NCBI GenBank assembly: GCA_937901895.1
Contig: CALGTD010000026.1
Coordinates: forward strand, 1 to 59,983
Direction: 5' to 3'
Length of the DNA: 59,983 nt
Source of the DNA: an uncultured Spartobacteria bacterium
GTDB lineage: Bacteria > Verrucomicrobiota > Verrucomicrobiia > Chthoniobacterales > JAATET01
Below are positions 26,513-35,498 of the stretch, piece by piece. Within the stretch, counting starts at the first letter, position 1. Each line of letters starts with the position of its first letter. The translations under genes and the position numbers were made by a program. A model generated the notes under the pieces. The model searched no databases, was not told where the DNA came from, and saw nothing but the letters and a program-made list of their open reading frames with translations.

Positions 26513-27607
26513 ATGGGAAGTATTTTCGGTCAGGTGTTCCGCATTGCGACGTGGGGCGAGTCCCACGGGGGCGGCGTTGGCGTTGTCATCGAGGGATGCC
26601 CGCCGCGGCTGCCGCTGTCGGAGGCGGACATCCAGCCTGCGCTCGATCGACGCCGGCCAGGTCAAAGCGACATCGTCACTCCGCGCAAGGAGAGCGACAC
26701 CTGCCGGATCCTCAGTGGCGTGGCCAACGGAGTCACGACCGGGACGCCGATTTCGATCCTGGTGCCGAACGAGGACCAGCGCTCGGAGGCCTACACGGAA
26801 ATGGAGACGATGTATCGGCCGTCGCACGCGGACTACACCTACGATGTGAAATACGGCGTGCGTTCCGTGGCGGGCGGCGGACGGGCCTCCGCGCGGGAGA
26901 CGATCGGCCGCGTGGCGGCGGGCGCGGTGGCGGAGAAGGTGCTTGGCGCGTTGCGGCCGGGCATTGAGATCGTGGCGTTCGTTTCGTCGGTTCACGACAT
27001 CGACGCGCAGATCGATCCGCTCTCGGTGACGCGGGATGCCGTCGAGGCAAATGCCGTCCGGTGTCCGGATGCGGAGGTCGCTGAAAAAATGATCGAGCGG
27101 ATCAAGGCCGTTCGCAGCGAGGGGGACTCCATCGGAGGCACGATCGAATGCGTGATTCGCGGCGTGCCGGCGGGGTTGGGCGATCCCGTGTTCGACAAGC
27201 TCGAGGCGGACCTTGCGAAAGCGATGTTGAGTCTTCCGGCCACGAAGGGATTCGAGATCGGATCGGGCTTTGCGGGAACGCGGCTTCGCGGCTCGGAGCA
27301 CAACGACGCATTCGTGATGCGCGACGGACACGTGGCCACCGCGACGAACCGCTCGGGCGGCGTGCAGGGTGGCATCAGCAACGGCGAGCCGATTGTCTTT
27401 CGCGTCGCATTCAAACCCACGGCCACGATTGCGAAGCCGCAGCAGACCGTGACACGCAGCGGCGAGCCTGCGGAGTTGAAGGCGCGCGGACGCCACGACG
27501 CGTGCGTGCTGCCCCGGGCGGTGCCAATGGTCGAGGCGATGGCGGCGCTCGTGTTGTGCGATCATGCGCTCCGGCAGCGTGCGCAATGCGGAGGGATCGG
27601 AAGTTGA
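26513..27607 (+). CDS. aroC: chorismate synthase
   Basis: A 364-residue chorismate synthase, the last step of the shikimate pathway (EPSP to chorismate, requires reduced FMN). Signature motifs are GESHGGGVGVVIEGCPP at residues 15-31, RRPGQSDIVTPRKESD, GGGRASARETIGRVAAGA and SEHND, plus NRSGGVQGGISNGEPI. The ATG at 26513 gives the canonical MGSIFGQVFRIATWGESHG; the frame is open far upstream, but that stretch is antisense to the beta-lactamase-fold gene. It is first in a run with the CvpA-like and gatB genes. Confidence 0.96.
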   Translation: MGSIFGQVFRIATWGESHGGGVGVVIEGCPPRLPLSEADIQPALDRRRPGQSDIVTPRKESDTCRILSGVANGVTTGTPISILVPNEDQRSEAYTEMETMYRPSHADYTYDVKYGVRSVAGGGRASARETIGRVAAGAVAEKVLGALRPGIEIVAFVSSVHDIDAQIDPLSVTRDAVEANAVRCPDAEVAEKMIERIKAVRSEGDSIGGTIECVIRGVPAGLGDPVFDKLEADLAKAMLSLPATKGFEIGSGFAGTRLRGSEHNDAFVMRDGHVATATNRSGGVQGGISNGEPIVFRVAFKPTATIAKPQQTVTRSGEPAELKARGRHDACVLPRAVPMVEAMAALVLCDHALRQRAQCGGIGS

Positions 27608-27625
27608 GGGTGGAGCAGGGCGGGG

Positions 27626-28516
27626 ATGGGGCTGGCGCTGGCCGGGCTCGTTTTTCCAACGCGCGGACACATGCCTGAAGCCTCGCCATTCTGGCAGAAT
27701 GCGTTTCTGGTCTGGGTGATCGTTTGCATCGGCTGGTCGATGTGGAGCGGCTGGCGGACCGGCGTGGTGCGCGCTGCAATCTCGCTTGGCGGAATGTTTG
27801 TCGCGTATTTCGCCGGCGTGGCGGTGGCGGCCGTCGTTCCGGCCCTGATTGGCTGGTTGATTCCGCTGCCGGGCGCGCTCGTCGGCGGCGTGTGCGGATT
27901 GATTGCCGGAGTCCTTGTCTATGTCGTGCTGTGGTTCCTCGGCGCGCTGCTGTTCAAGCGGACGGCGCAACAGGCGACCGCGCCGCTGCGGTTGATCTAC
28001 GGTGCGGGAGGGGCTCTGCTCGGTGCGGTTTTTGGGGTGTTCGTGGTTTGGGCGGTGATGCTGTTCGTGCGCGGGGTGGGGGGATTTCTCGAGGCGAGGT
28101 TCGAGCCCGGCGTTTCGGACGTGCCGAAATCGAACGCGGTGATCACATCGATCGTGAAGCTGAAACGGTCCATCGAGGCCGGGGACACCGGGAAACTGCT
28201 CGAGTCGTTTGACCCGATGCCGGAGTCGTTTTACCGGATCGTCGACAAGTTCGGGCGCGTGTCGGTCAATCCCGCCGCCGCCGAGCGACTGTTGCAGTAT
28301 CCTGAAATCGTTGCAGTGATGAACGATCCGAAGATCGTGGCCATCACAAACGAGTCCGCCGACCCCTCGGTGAAAATGGACGTTCTGTCCGTGAACCGCC
28401 GATTGACCGAGGCGTTCAGCGATCCTGCGCTGATCGCGAAGATGCAGAAGATCGACATCGAGAAGGCGCTCGACTTTGCGTTGAAGGAACCGGCTCCCGG
28501 GAGTGCCACACCTTGA
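27626..28516 (+). CDS. CvpA-like membrane protein
   Basis: A 296-residue protein with four N-terminal membrane segments (FLVWVIVCIGWSMWSG; ISLGGMFVAYFAGVAVAAVV; ALVGGVCGLIAGVLVYVVLWFLG; GAGGALLGAVFGVFVVWAVMLF) and a soluble helical C-terminus. The glycine-rich WSGWRTGVVRAAISLGG turn resembles the CvpA family, linked in E. coli to colicin V production and envelope integrity. The ATG at 27626 has GGAG about ten bases upstream; the ATG at 27671 is an alternative. It follows aroC by 18 bp. Confidence 0.72.
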   Translation: MGLALAGLVFPTRGHMPEASPFWQNAFLVWVIVCIGWSMWSGWRTGVVRAAISLGGMFVAYFAGVAVAAVVPALIGWLIPLPGALVGGVCGLIAGVLVYVVLWFLGALLFKRTAQQATAPLRLIYGAGGALLGAVFGVFVVWAVMLFVRGVGGFLEARFEPGVSDVPKSNAVITSIVKLKRSIEAGDTGKLLESFDPMPESFYRIVDKFGRVSVNPAAAERLLQYPEIVAVMNDPKIVAITNESADPSVKMDVLSVNRRLTEAFSDPALIAKMQKIDIEKALDFALKEPAPGSATP

Positions 28517-28569
28517 ATCGAAACTCCTTTTCCTGATTTCCCGATTTCCCCATCCTGTCCGCTCGAATC

Positions 28570-30030
28570 ATGCCCACCGATTACATCGCCACCATCGGAC
28601 TCGAGGTCCACGTTCAGCTCAAGACGCGCAGCAAGATGTTTTGCGCTTGTGCCGTCGAATACGGCGCGGAGCCGAATACGAACGTCTGCCCGGTCTGTCT
28701 CGGAATGCCCGGCGCGCTGCCGGTGATGAACGAGGAGGCATTGAAACTCACCGCGCTGGCGGGGCTCATGCTCGGCTGCGAGATCGCGCCGAAGTGCAAG
28801 TTCGACCGGAAGAATTACTTCTATCCGGACATGCCGAAGAACTACCAGATCTCGCAATACGACCTGCCGATCTGCCTCAACGGCGCCGTGCCGCTGCACG
28901 ATCTCGCGTATCCGAAGGACGCGCAGAAATCGATTGCGACCCCGGACAAGAAGGTCCGCCTCACGCGCATTCATCTCGAGGAGGACGTCGCGAAGAGCTT
29001 TCACATGGAAAGCGGCACGGGCATCGATTTCAACCGCGCCGGCACGCCGCTCATGGAAATTGTTTCCGAGCCCGACATCGCCTCACCCGAGGAGGCGTTT
29101 GCGTATCTCACCGTGCTTCAGCAGGTGATGGTTTACGGCGGCGTGAGCGATGCGGATATGGAGAAGGGACAGCTCCGTTGCGACGTCAATGTTTCCGTTC
29201 GTCCCGCCGGCACGGACAAATGGGGCACCAAGATCGAGCTGAAGAATCTCAACTCGATTTCCGGCGTCCGCCGCGCGCTGGCCTATGAGATTCCGCGCCA
29301 GATCGAGGTGCTCAAGGCGGGCGGAACCCTCGAGCAGGAGACGCGCCGCTGGGATGATGTGCGCGGCGAGACCGTGCTCATGCGCGTGAAGGAGTCCGCG
29401 CACGACTACCGCTATTTCCCGGACCCCGACCTGCTTCCCGTGAAAACGGACGAGCTCGTGGCGGAAGCCCGCTCCCGCATGCCGGAGCTGCCGTGGGAGA
29501 AACGCGCGCGCTTCGTCGCGGAGTATGGCGTCAGCGACTACGACGCCGGAGTCCTCGCGAACGATCTCGACCTCGCGTCGTATTTCGAAGCCGCCGCAAA
29601 GGGCGCGAAGAAGCCGAAGAACATCGCCAACTGGATTCTCAACGATCTTCTGAGCGCGCTGTCGAACGAAGGAGTCGCAATCCGCGATTGCCCGATTCCT
29701 CCCGCCGCGCTCGACGAACTCGTGAACCTTATCGACTCCGGCACGATCAACGGCAAGCAGGGCAAGGAGGTCTTCGCCGAGATGTTTGCGACGAGGAAGG
29801 CGCCCGCCGTAATCGTCGAGGAGAAGGGGATGAAACAGGTGAGCGACGTCGGCGCGATCGAGGCCCTGTGCGACCAGGCGATCGCCAACAGTGCAAAGGC
29901 CGTCGCCGAATACAAGGCCGGCAAGACGGCTGCGATCAATGCGATCAAAGGCCAGGTCATGAAGCTCTCGAAGGGCCAGGCAAACATCCAGCTCGTCAGC
30001 GAGATCCTCGAGCGAAAGCTCGCGGAGTAA
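28570..30030 (+). CDS. gatB: Asp/Glu-tRNA amidotransferase subunit B
   Basis: A 486-residue GatB, the tRNA-binding subunit of the GatCAB enzyme that turns misacylated Glu-tRNA(Gln) and Asp-tRNA(Asn) into the amidated forms. Visible features are IGLEVHVQLKTRSKMFC, the zinc cysteines (CAC…CPVC), the MEIVSEPDI and RCDVNVSV core, and a C-terminal YqeY-like helical domain ending …NIQLVSEILERKLAE. gatA and gatC are not in the window. It follows the CvpA-like gene by 53 bp. Confidence 0.97.
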   Translation: MPTDYIATIGLEVHVQLKTRSKMFCACAVEYGAEPNTNVCPVCLGMPGALPVMNEEALKLTALAGLMLGCEIAPKCKFDRKNYFYPDMPKNYQISQYDLPICLNGAVPLHDLAYPKDAQKSIATPDKKVRLTRIHLEEDVAKSFHMESGTGIDFNRAGTPLMEIVSEPDIASPEEAFAYLTVLQQVMVYGGVSDADMEKGQLRCDVNVSVRPAGTDKWGTKIELKNLNSISGVRRALAYEIPRQIEVLKAGGTLEQETRRWDDVRGETVLMRVKESAHDYRYFPDPDLLPVKTDELVAEARSRMPELPWEKRARFVAEYGVSDYDAGVLANDLDLASYFEAAAKGAKKPKNIANWILNDLLSALSNEGVAIRDCPIPPAALDELVNLIDSGTINGKQGKEVFAEMFATRKAPAVIVEEKGMKQVSDVGAIEALCDQAIANSAKAVAEYKAGKTAAINAIKGQVMKLSKGQANIQLVSEILERKLAE

Positions 30031-30118
30031 CGTTGTTCGCTGCCGTTCGCTTTGATCGGAAGCGGGATCCAGACGTGTCGTAGCGCCGCGGATTGACGGA
30101 CGCGGCTATGCTGCGGAC

Positions 30119-30829
30119 ATGGCCTCTTCTTTCTTCGATCGCGCCAGGGCTGCGGAATACGACCAGCGGTTCGCAAAACTGGCGCCGCTGCGTGATGCGC
30201 TTCATCTGCTGACGGCGGCCGCGCTGGCCCGTCTGCCCGGGAACGCACGGGTGCTGAGTGTTGGTGCGGGCACGGGTGCGGAGATTCTCGCGCTGGCACC
30301 GAGGTTTCCAGGTTGGCGCTTTGTGGCAGTGGACCCGTCCGGGCCAATGTTGGAGATTGCAAGGGAGCGGGCGGAAGAACGTGGAATTTCGACCCGATGC
30401 GAATTTCACGTGGGAACGCTCGATTCGCTGCCAGATACGGAACTGTTCGACGGCGCGACCTCCATCCTTGTGTCCCAGTTCGTCCTGGATCCTGAGGCGA
30501 GGATTGGTTTTTTCCGCGAAATCGCGGGCAGGCTGCGTCCTGGTGGACAACTGGTGAGCGCGGACCTCGCAGCGGATCTCGCGGTGGAAGAAGGGCAGGA
30601 GCAGTTGAGCTTCTGGCTAGGCCTGTTGCGCACGGAGCAGGGAATTTCCGCGGAGCAGGCGGAGAATATGCGCACGGCTTATGCGGAGAACGTGGCCGTG
30701 CTACCCGTCCACCGCGTCGAGGGGTTGCTGGTCGCGGGAGGATTCGAAAACCCCGTGCGAATTCTGCAGACGGGGATGATCCACGCATGGACCGCTTACC
30801 GGAAGGGTGATGATCCCTCGATCTCCTGA
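30119..30829 (+). CDS. class I SAM-dependent methyltransferase
   Basis: A 236-residue protein with a Rossmann methyltransferase fold. Motif I is VLSVGAGTGAEILALA (about residues 45-60), the acidic end of strand 2 is FVAVDPSGPMLEIAR, and the post-motif segment is LRPGGQLVSADLA. The family is broad, and the substrate (small molecule, quinone, RNA or protein) cannot be told. Its stop is three bases from the stop of the convergent marC-family gene. Confidence 0.85.
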   Translation: MASSFFDRARAAEYDQRFAKLAPLRDALHLLTAAALARLPGNARVLSVGAGTGAEILALAPRFPGWRFVAVDPSGPMLEIARERAEERGISTRCEFHVGTLDSLPDTELFDGATSILVSQFVLDPEARIGFFREIAGRLRPGGQLVSADLAADLAVEEGQEQLSFWLGLLRTEQGISAEQAENMRTAYAENVAVLPVHRVEGLLVAGGFENPVRILQTGMIHAWTAYRKGDDPSIS

Positions 30830-30832
30830 CCG

Positions 30833-31453
30833 TTATTTCGGCCAGACGTTCTGGACGCCGGTGACGATCATGTTCACGCCGATGGCGAGGATGAACAGGC
30901 CGAGGACGCGGTTCATGGCACCGACCGCGTTCACGTTCATCACCCGGACCATCGAGTCGCTCCACCGGAAGCTGACCCACGTGAGCGCGCCGAGTGCGGC
31001 GAATCCTGCCAGATAACCCGAATAATGGGTGAACGTCTTGCCATAGACAGCGAGCCCGAGGGCAAGGCTCATCGCGCCGGGGCCGGCGAGGATGGGCATG
31101 GCCATCGGAGTGAGTGAAATGTCGGCCTTCACTTCCGCGGCGGCGTGTTCCTGGGGGGTGACGCGGCTTTCGTTTGCGAGCATTCCCCAGCCGGAATGCG
31201 CGACCAGCAGACCACCGGCGATGCGAAGATCATCGATCGTCACTCCGAAAAATCGGAGGAGGAGGTTTCCGAAGAGCAGCGAAATGGCGAGGATGAGGAA
31301 GACGTAGATGCCGATCTTCGCGGACATGACGCGCCGGTGCTCGGCGGAGTCGTCCGCGGTCATCCCGTAGAACATCGGCGCATGGCCGATCGGGTTGACG
31401 ATCGGGAACATCGCGACGAAGGCCACGACTATCGAGTGAAGAAAGTCCAGCAT
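30833..31453 (-). CDS. MarC-family membrane protein
   Basis: A 206-residue protein with six membrane segments matching the MarC family: FVAMFPIVNPIGHAPMFYGMT at the start, RIAGGLLVAHSGWGML in the middle and LTPMAMPILAGPGAMSLAL further on. The family was once linked to multiple antibiotic resistance, but that link was withdrawn; function unknown. The open frame extends upstream, but the ATG at 31453 gives the family N-terminus. It lies 67 bp downstream of the PAP2 gene and may be read with the trehalose operon. Confidence 0.9.
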   Translation of the reverse strand: MLDFLHSIVVAFVAMFPIVNPIGHAPMFYGMTADDSAEHRRVMSAKIGIYVFLILAISLLFGNLLLRFFGVTIDDLRIAGGLLVAHSGWGMLANESRVTPQEHAAAEVKADISLTPMAMPILAGPGAMSLALGLAVYGKTFTHYSGYLAGFAALGALTWVSFRWSDSMVRVMNVNAVGAMNRVLGLFILAIGVNMIVTGVQNVWPK

Positions 31454-31520
31454 TCCGCCGGGAGAAAAGCGGAAATCGGAGCGCAAGGCGAGTCGCGGAA
31501 TCTGCGAAATGTGGAGGGTT

Positions 31521-32255
31521 CTATCGCTCCCCGGGCGGATCGTCGCGATCGCCTCCCGATGCTGGTCGCAGAACGCCGAGATGCTGCAGCCAGGCAGCCA
31601 CGAGGAAGCAGAGCAATGCGTAGGCAATGCCTGCCATCCATCCCGCGAGAACGTCGCTTGGATAGTGGACGCCAAGATACATGCGGGTGAGGCCGATCGT
31701 TACGGTGAGCGCGAGGGCGACCGATAGAAAATAGCTCCGCAGCCGCCAGTCCTTCACCGTGCGCGCGAGCATCACCCCAAGGGTGAGGTAGATGATTGCG
31801 GAAAGCATTGAATGCCCGCTCGGGAAACTCGAAGAGCTGACCTCGGACAGGTGCGGGACGATGGATGGCCGCTCGCGTCCGAAGAATTTCTTCAGCACGT
31901 TGTTCAGCATCGTTCCGCCAAGCGCCGCGACGACGAGGAAGATCGCGGCGTGGAGGCGGCGTTCGAGAATCAGGTAGCCGAGGACGATCAGCGTGAGGAG
32001 GGTGAGCACGGCTCCGCCACCGAGTGCCGTGAGGTCCAGTGCCGCAATGCGCAGCCAGTGCGGTCCGATCGGTTTCGAGGGATCGTCCGCCGAACGCAGC
32101 ATTCGCAACGCCTGCTCATCCCAGTGCTGCCGCTCGCCTTCGCGCACCTCGTCGATGACTTCGCCGAGGATCAGCAGACTTCCAAGCAGGACGGCGACAG
32201 GAATCAGAAACCGGATGCCGCGACCGTTTCGCCAGATTTGTGCAGGGAGACTCAC
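31521..32255 (-). CDS. PAP2-family membrane phosphatase
   Basis: A 244-residue PAP2 protein with about five to six membrane helices. All three phosphatase motifs are visible: KKFFGRERPS, SFPSGHS, and TRMYLGVHYPSDV. Typical substrates are phosphatidic acid, undecaprenyl pyrophosphate or phosphatidylglycerol phosphate. The GTG start at 32255 overlaps the trehalase stop (GTGA). Its place as last gene of the trehalose operon is unexplained. Confidence 0.88.
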   Translation of the reverse strand: MSLPAQIWRNGRGIRFLIPVAVLLGSLLILGEVIDEVREGERQHWDEQALRMLRSADDPSKPIGPHWLRIAALDLTALGGGAVLTLLTLIVLGYLILERRLHAAIFLVVAALGGTMLNNVLKKFFGRERPSIVPHLSEVSSSSFPSGHSMLSAIIYLTLGVMLARTVKDWRLRSYFLSVALALTVTIGLTRMYLGVHYPSDVLAGWMAGIAYALLCFLVAAWLQHLGVLRPASGGDRDDPPGER

Positions 32256-33787
32256 GCGGACATCGTGCCATTTCCGCGGGCGAAGATGCCATCCTGATGG
32301 AACAGCTCGAGCATCACGCCATTTGTCCATCCGAAGCCGGGTTCGTTGGTCGTGTATCCGAAGCGGAGATCATCCGCCACCGAGCGACTGCCGCAGCTCT
32401 TGTATTTTTCGAAGAGTCCGCCCGTCGCCGTGAAGTCGTCGAGCACGAGGGTCATGAACTTCCGCTGAATGCGGTCCGCTTCCGCGCAGTAGCCGTAGTG
32501 GCGCATGCCCTCGATCGCGAACAGCTGGAGCGGCGCCCAGATGAATGGGGCGTCCCACTGATTGCCGGTCGCGCAGTAGCTCGTCTGCAGGCCGCCATCG
32601 ACTTCGAAGTAGCAGAGATTTTCCATCACGCGGGCCGCCTGTTCCTTGCTCGCGATGCGCGCCCACAGCGGCCAGAATGTCGTGAGAAACGGATAGCGTG
32701 CGCGTTCGAAGTTCTCGAGATGGTAGTCGAGATACAATCCGGTCTTTTCGTCCCACAGGAAACGATTGATGAGTTCCACCCGGAGCGAGGCCTCGTTCTC
32801 CCAATAGTTTGCCGCCCCCATGTCGCCGATGAGCCGGTTCATCTCGGCGAGATTGCGCTCGAAGACATAGAGCAGCGTGTTCAGGCAAACCGGCGCATAG
32901 CGGGGTGCGTCGAGATTGAACGGTCCAAAGCGTCCCGAGGGATCGAATCCGGATTCGCGCATCGAGCGATCGCCCTTCAACGCGTATTCGGTAAGCGCGT
33001 CGCGTGTGCGGTCGTAGAAAATCTCGACATCATCGATGGCGGGATAGTTGTCGCGGAAAAATTCGCGCAGACGGTCGTAATGGCCGCGTCCGTTCTCGTC
33101 GCGTTCGCCATAGAGCACCTCGGGAGCCGTGCCGCGTCCGACATCGAAATAGCGCGAGAGTCCGCTCGCCTGATCACGGTGCGGGGGCACCATGTAATAG
33201 GTGTGGTATTGTTCGGCGAGCGGAAGGGCTCCCCCCAGCCACTCGAGATCCTTCGTGTAGCTGAAGACATCGAACAGCATCATGCCCAGCACGGGCGGAT
33301 GCGAGCGCGTGAGGTAGTAGGACCGGTTCGCATTGAGCACCATGCCGTAGTGCTCGATCTCGTAGAGCTGCTGGTCGACCATGCTTTTTGCGAGATCGAT
33401 GCGCCCCTCACGCAGAAGGCCGAGATTGATGAAGTAGGAATCCCAGCCATACATCTCGTTGAAGCGGCCGCCCGGAACCACGTATTCCCCGGGCAGATAG
33501 AGCAATCCATGGTCGTCGTTGTCCCACGGATTTCCGGGGATCGGACGAATTTCGATCCGCGCGAAATCCTCGGCGCTCATGCATTCCCGGAGACGTCCCT
33601 CGACAGCCTGTTCGTTCTCGCGCGGCGAGAGGTAGAGAATATGCGGGCTGCCGGGCCGTTCGCCGGTCTTCGGGTCGGTGGCGCTCTGGCAGAGCGTCTG
33701 CACGCTGCGTGTGAGCTTGGGCCAGGTCTCGCGGATGTAGGTCTCGAGCGCCGCGATCTGTGCTGCCCGGGAGGAGTCCGGTGCCAT
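32252..33787 (-). CDS. GH37 trehalase (cytoplasmic type)
   Basis: A 511-residue glycoside hydrolase family 37 trehalase, cleaving trehalose to two glucoses by inversion. Both family signatures are present: PGGRFNEMYGWDSYF and QWDAPFIWAPLQLF (the consensus of the second has WD.P.GWAP, so an isoleucine replaces glycine here). No signal peptide, so cytosolic, like TreF. It starts on TGATG shared with the treZ stop and overlaps the PAP2 start. A degradative enzyme inside a synthetic operon implies tight control or turnover of the trehalose pool. Confidence 0.88.
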   Translation of the reverse strand: MAPDSSRAAQIAALETYIRETWPKLTRSVQTLCQSATDPKTGERPGSPHILYLSPRENEQAVEGRLRECMSAEDFARIEIRPIPGNPWDNDDHGLLYLPGEYVVPGGRFNEMYGWDSYFINLGLLREGRIDLAKSMVDQQLYEIEHYGMVLNANRSYYLTRSHPPVLGMMLFDVFSYTKDLEWLGGALPLAEQYHTYYMVPPHRDQASGLSRYFDVGRGTAPEVLYGERDENGRGHYDRLREFFRDNYPAIDDVEIFYDRTRDALTEYALKGDRSMRESGFDPSGRFGPFNLDAPRYAPVCLNTLLYVFERNLAEMNRLIGDMGAANYWENEASLRVELINRFLWDEKTGLYLDYHLENFERARYPFLTTFWPLWARIASKEQAARVMENLCYFEVDGGLQTSYCATGNQWDAPFIWAPLQLFAIEGMRHYGYCAEADRIQRKFMTLVLDDFTATGGLFEKYKSCGSRSVADDLRFGYTTNEPGFGWTNGVMLELFHQDGIFARGNGTMSA

Positions 33788-35475
33788 CAGGATTCGGTGA
33801 AGAGGGTGGTCGATTTCGGGGGAAACACCGAACACCCTTTCACGGAATCCCCGGAAATGCCAGGCCGCCAATTTCCTTCGGGAAGCGGAACCTCCCGCGC
33901 CGTATCCGCGAAATTGAACACCGCCAGCACCGGGCCGCGACGGAGCGCGAGCCATCGGTCGGCTTCGTCGAACGCAACATTGGCCGCCGCATCCGGAGGA
34001 ATCGTCCGTCGAAGCGCGATCAGCGAGCGATGCCATTCGAGGATCTCGCGGTGCGAGGGATCCTCGATTTCCGTCCAGCGCAGTCTGGATCGATCGAAGG
34101 TCTCGATCGCCTGCGGATCGGGAATCTCGCCGGCGTGGGCTTTGAAGGCCGCGAATTCGCGACGGCGCCCCTCGGTGACGAGCCGGCCAAGTTCCTCGTT
34201 GTGATCCGTGAAATACTGGAACGGCGTGGATGCGCCCCATTCCTCCCCTTGGAAAAGCATTGGGACAAATGGGGAGAGCAGGGTAAGCGCGGCGGCGGCC
34301 TTCAAACCGTCGGCGTCCAGCAACTGACTCAATCGTTCACCAAGCGCCCGGTTGCCGATCTGGTCATGGTTCTGCGCAAAAACGACGAGCTGGTGCGGAG
34401 ACACGCCGATCGGCGGACGACCGTGCGCGCGCTTGCGAAAGCCCGAGTGCTGTCCGTCGAACACATAGGCCTGCCGAATCGCCTTTGCGAGATCACCGAG
34501 CGAGCCGAAGTCGGCGTAGTAGCCATCCTGCTCGCCGGTTAGAAAGGCGTGGAGTGCGTGGTGAAAATCGTCCTCCCAATGAGCGTCCAGTCCGTAGCCG
34601 CCGTGCGCGGAATCGCGGACGAGGCGGGGGTTGTTCATGTCGCTCTCGGCGATGAGAACGAGCGAACGATTCAGAACGGCGGAGAGTTCGGCGACGCGTT
34701 CGGCCAACGCTTCGAGAATGTGAATCGCGCTTTCGTCGATGATCGCATGGACGGCGTCGAGACGGAGTCCGTCGAACCGGTAGTCGCGCAGCCACATGAG
34801 CGCGTTTTCGATGAAGAACGCGCGCACCTCGTCACTGTGGGCGCCGTCGAAGTTCACGGCATCGCCCCACGGAGTTTTGAAGCGATCCGTGAAATACGGT
34901 CCGAAGCACGAGAGGTAGTTTCCGTCGGGACCGAGGTGGTTGTAGACAACGTCGAGCAGCACCGCGAGGCCGAGGTCGTGCGCCCGCTGAATGAAGGCTT
35001 TGAGATCGTCCGGCGATCCGTAGGCGGGATGTGGAGCGTAAAGGAAAACCCCGTCGTATCCCCATCCGCGCGAACCGGGAAACGTGGCGATCGGCATCAG
35101 CTCGATATGAGTGATGCCGAGATCGCGAAGGGATTCGAGTTTGTCGCCTGCCGCGGCGTAGGTGCCTTCCGGGGTGAACGTGCCGACGTGCAGTTCGTAG
35201 ATCACCGCGCGATCCAGCGGAACCGGGTTGAACGTCGTTTTCCGCCACGGAAACGTGGAATGGTCGATAACGACGGAGGAACCGTGTGGCCCGTCGGGCT
35301 GCCAGGCGGAACGCGGATCTGGAAAGGGACCGTTCCCGTCGACTTGAAAGCGATATCGCGCCCCGGCTGGCAGAGGAGTGGTCGTCCACCAGCCACCTTC
35401 TGCGGGTTGCATCGGAGTCGTTTCTTCGTCGGTGACGAGATCCACACGTGTCGCATTGGGTGCCCAGACTTTCAT
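33787..35475 (-). CDS. treZ: malto-oligosyltrehalose trehalohydrolase
   Basis: A 562-residue GH13 enzyme that releases trehalose from maltooligosyl-trehalose. An N-terminal beta-sandwich (MKVWAPNATRVDLVTD…) precedes the barrel. Catalytic residues are in FDGLRLDAVHAI (nucleophile Asp), LVLIAESDMN (acid/base Glu) and FAQNHDQIGNRALGER (third Asp). RGWGYDGVFLYAPHPAYG is typical of TreZ. The ATG at 35475 gives the usual N-terminus; the longer open frame upstream is antisense overlap with treY. It follows treY by 23 bp. Confidence 0.95.
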   Translation of the reverse strand: MKVWAPNATRVDLVTDEETTPMQPAEGGWWTTTPLPAGARYRFQVDGNGPFPDPRSAWQPDGPHGSSVVIDHSTFPWRKTTFNPVPLDRAVIYELHVGTFTPEGTYAAAGDKLESLRDLGITHIELMPIATFPGSRGWGYDGVFLYAPHPAYGSPDDLKAFIQRAHDLGLAVLLDVVYNHLGPDGNYLSCFGPYFTDRFKTPWGDAVNFDGAHSDEVRAFFIENALMWLRDYRFDGLRLDAVHAIIDESAIHILEALAERVAELSAVLNRSLVLIAESDMNNPRLVRDSAHGGYGLDAHWEDDFHHALHAFLTGEQDGYYADFGSLGDLAKAIRQAYVFDGQHSGFRKRAHGRPPIGVSPHQLVVFAQNHDQIGNRALGERLSQLLDADGLKAAAALTLLSPFVPMLFQGEEWGASTPFQYFTDHNEELGRLVTEGRRREFAAFKAHAGEIPDPQAIETFDRSRLRWTEIEDPSHREILEWHRSLIALRRTIPPDAAANVAFDEADRWLALRRGPVLAVFNFADTAREVPLPEGNWRPGISGDSVKGCSVFPPKSTTLFTES

Positions 35476-35498
35476 GATTGGCGGATCGGTTCGACCGG

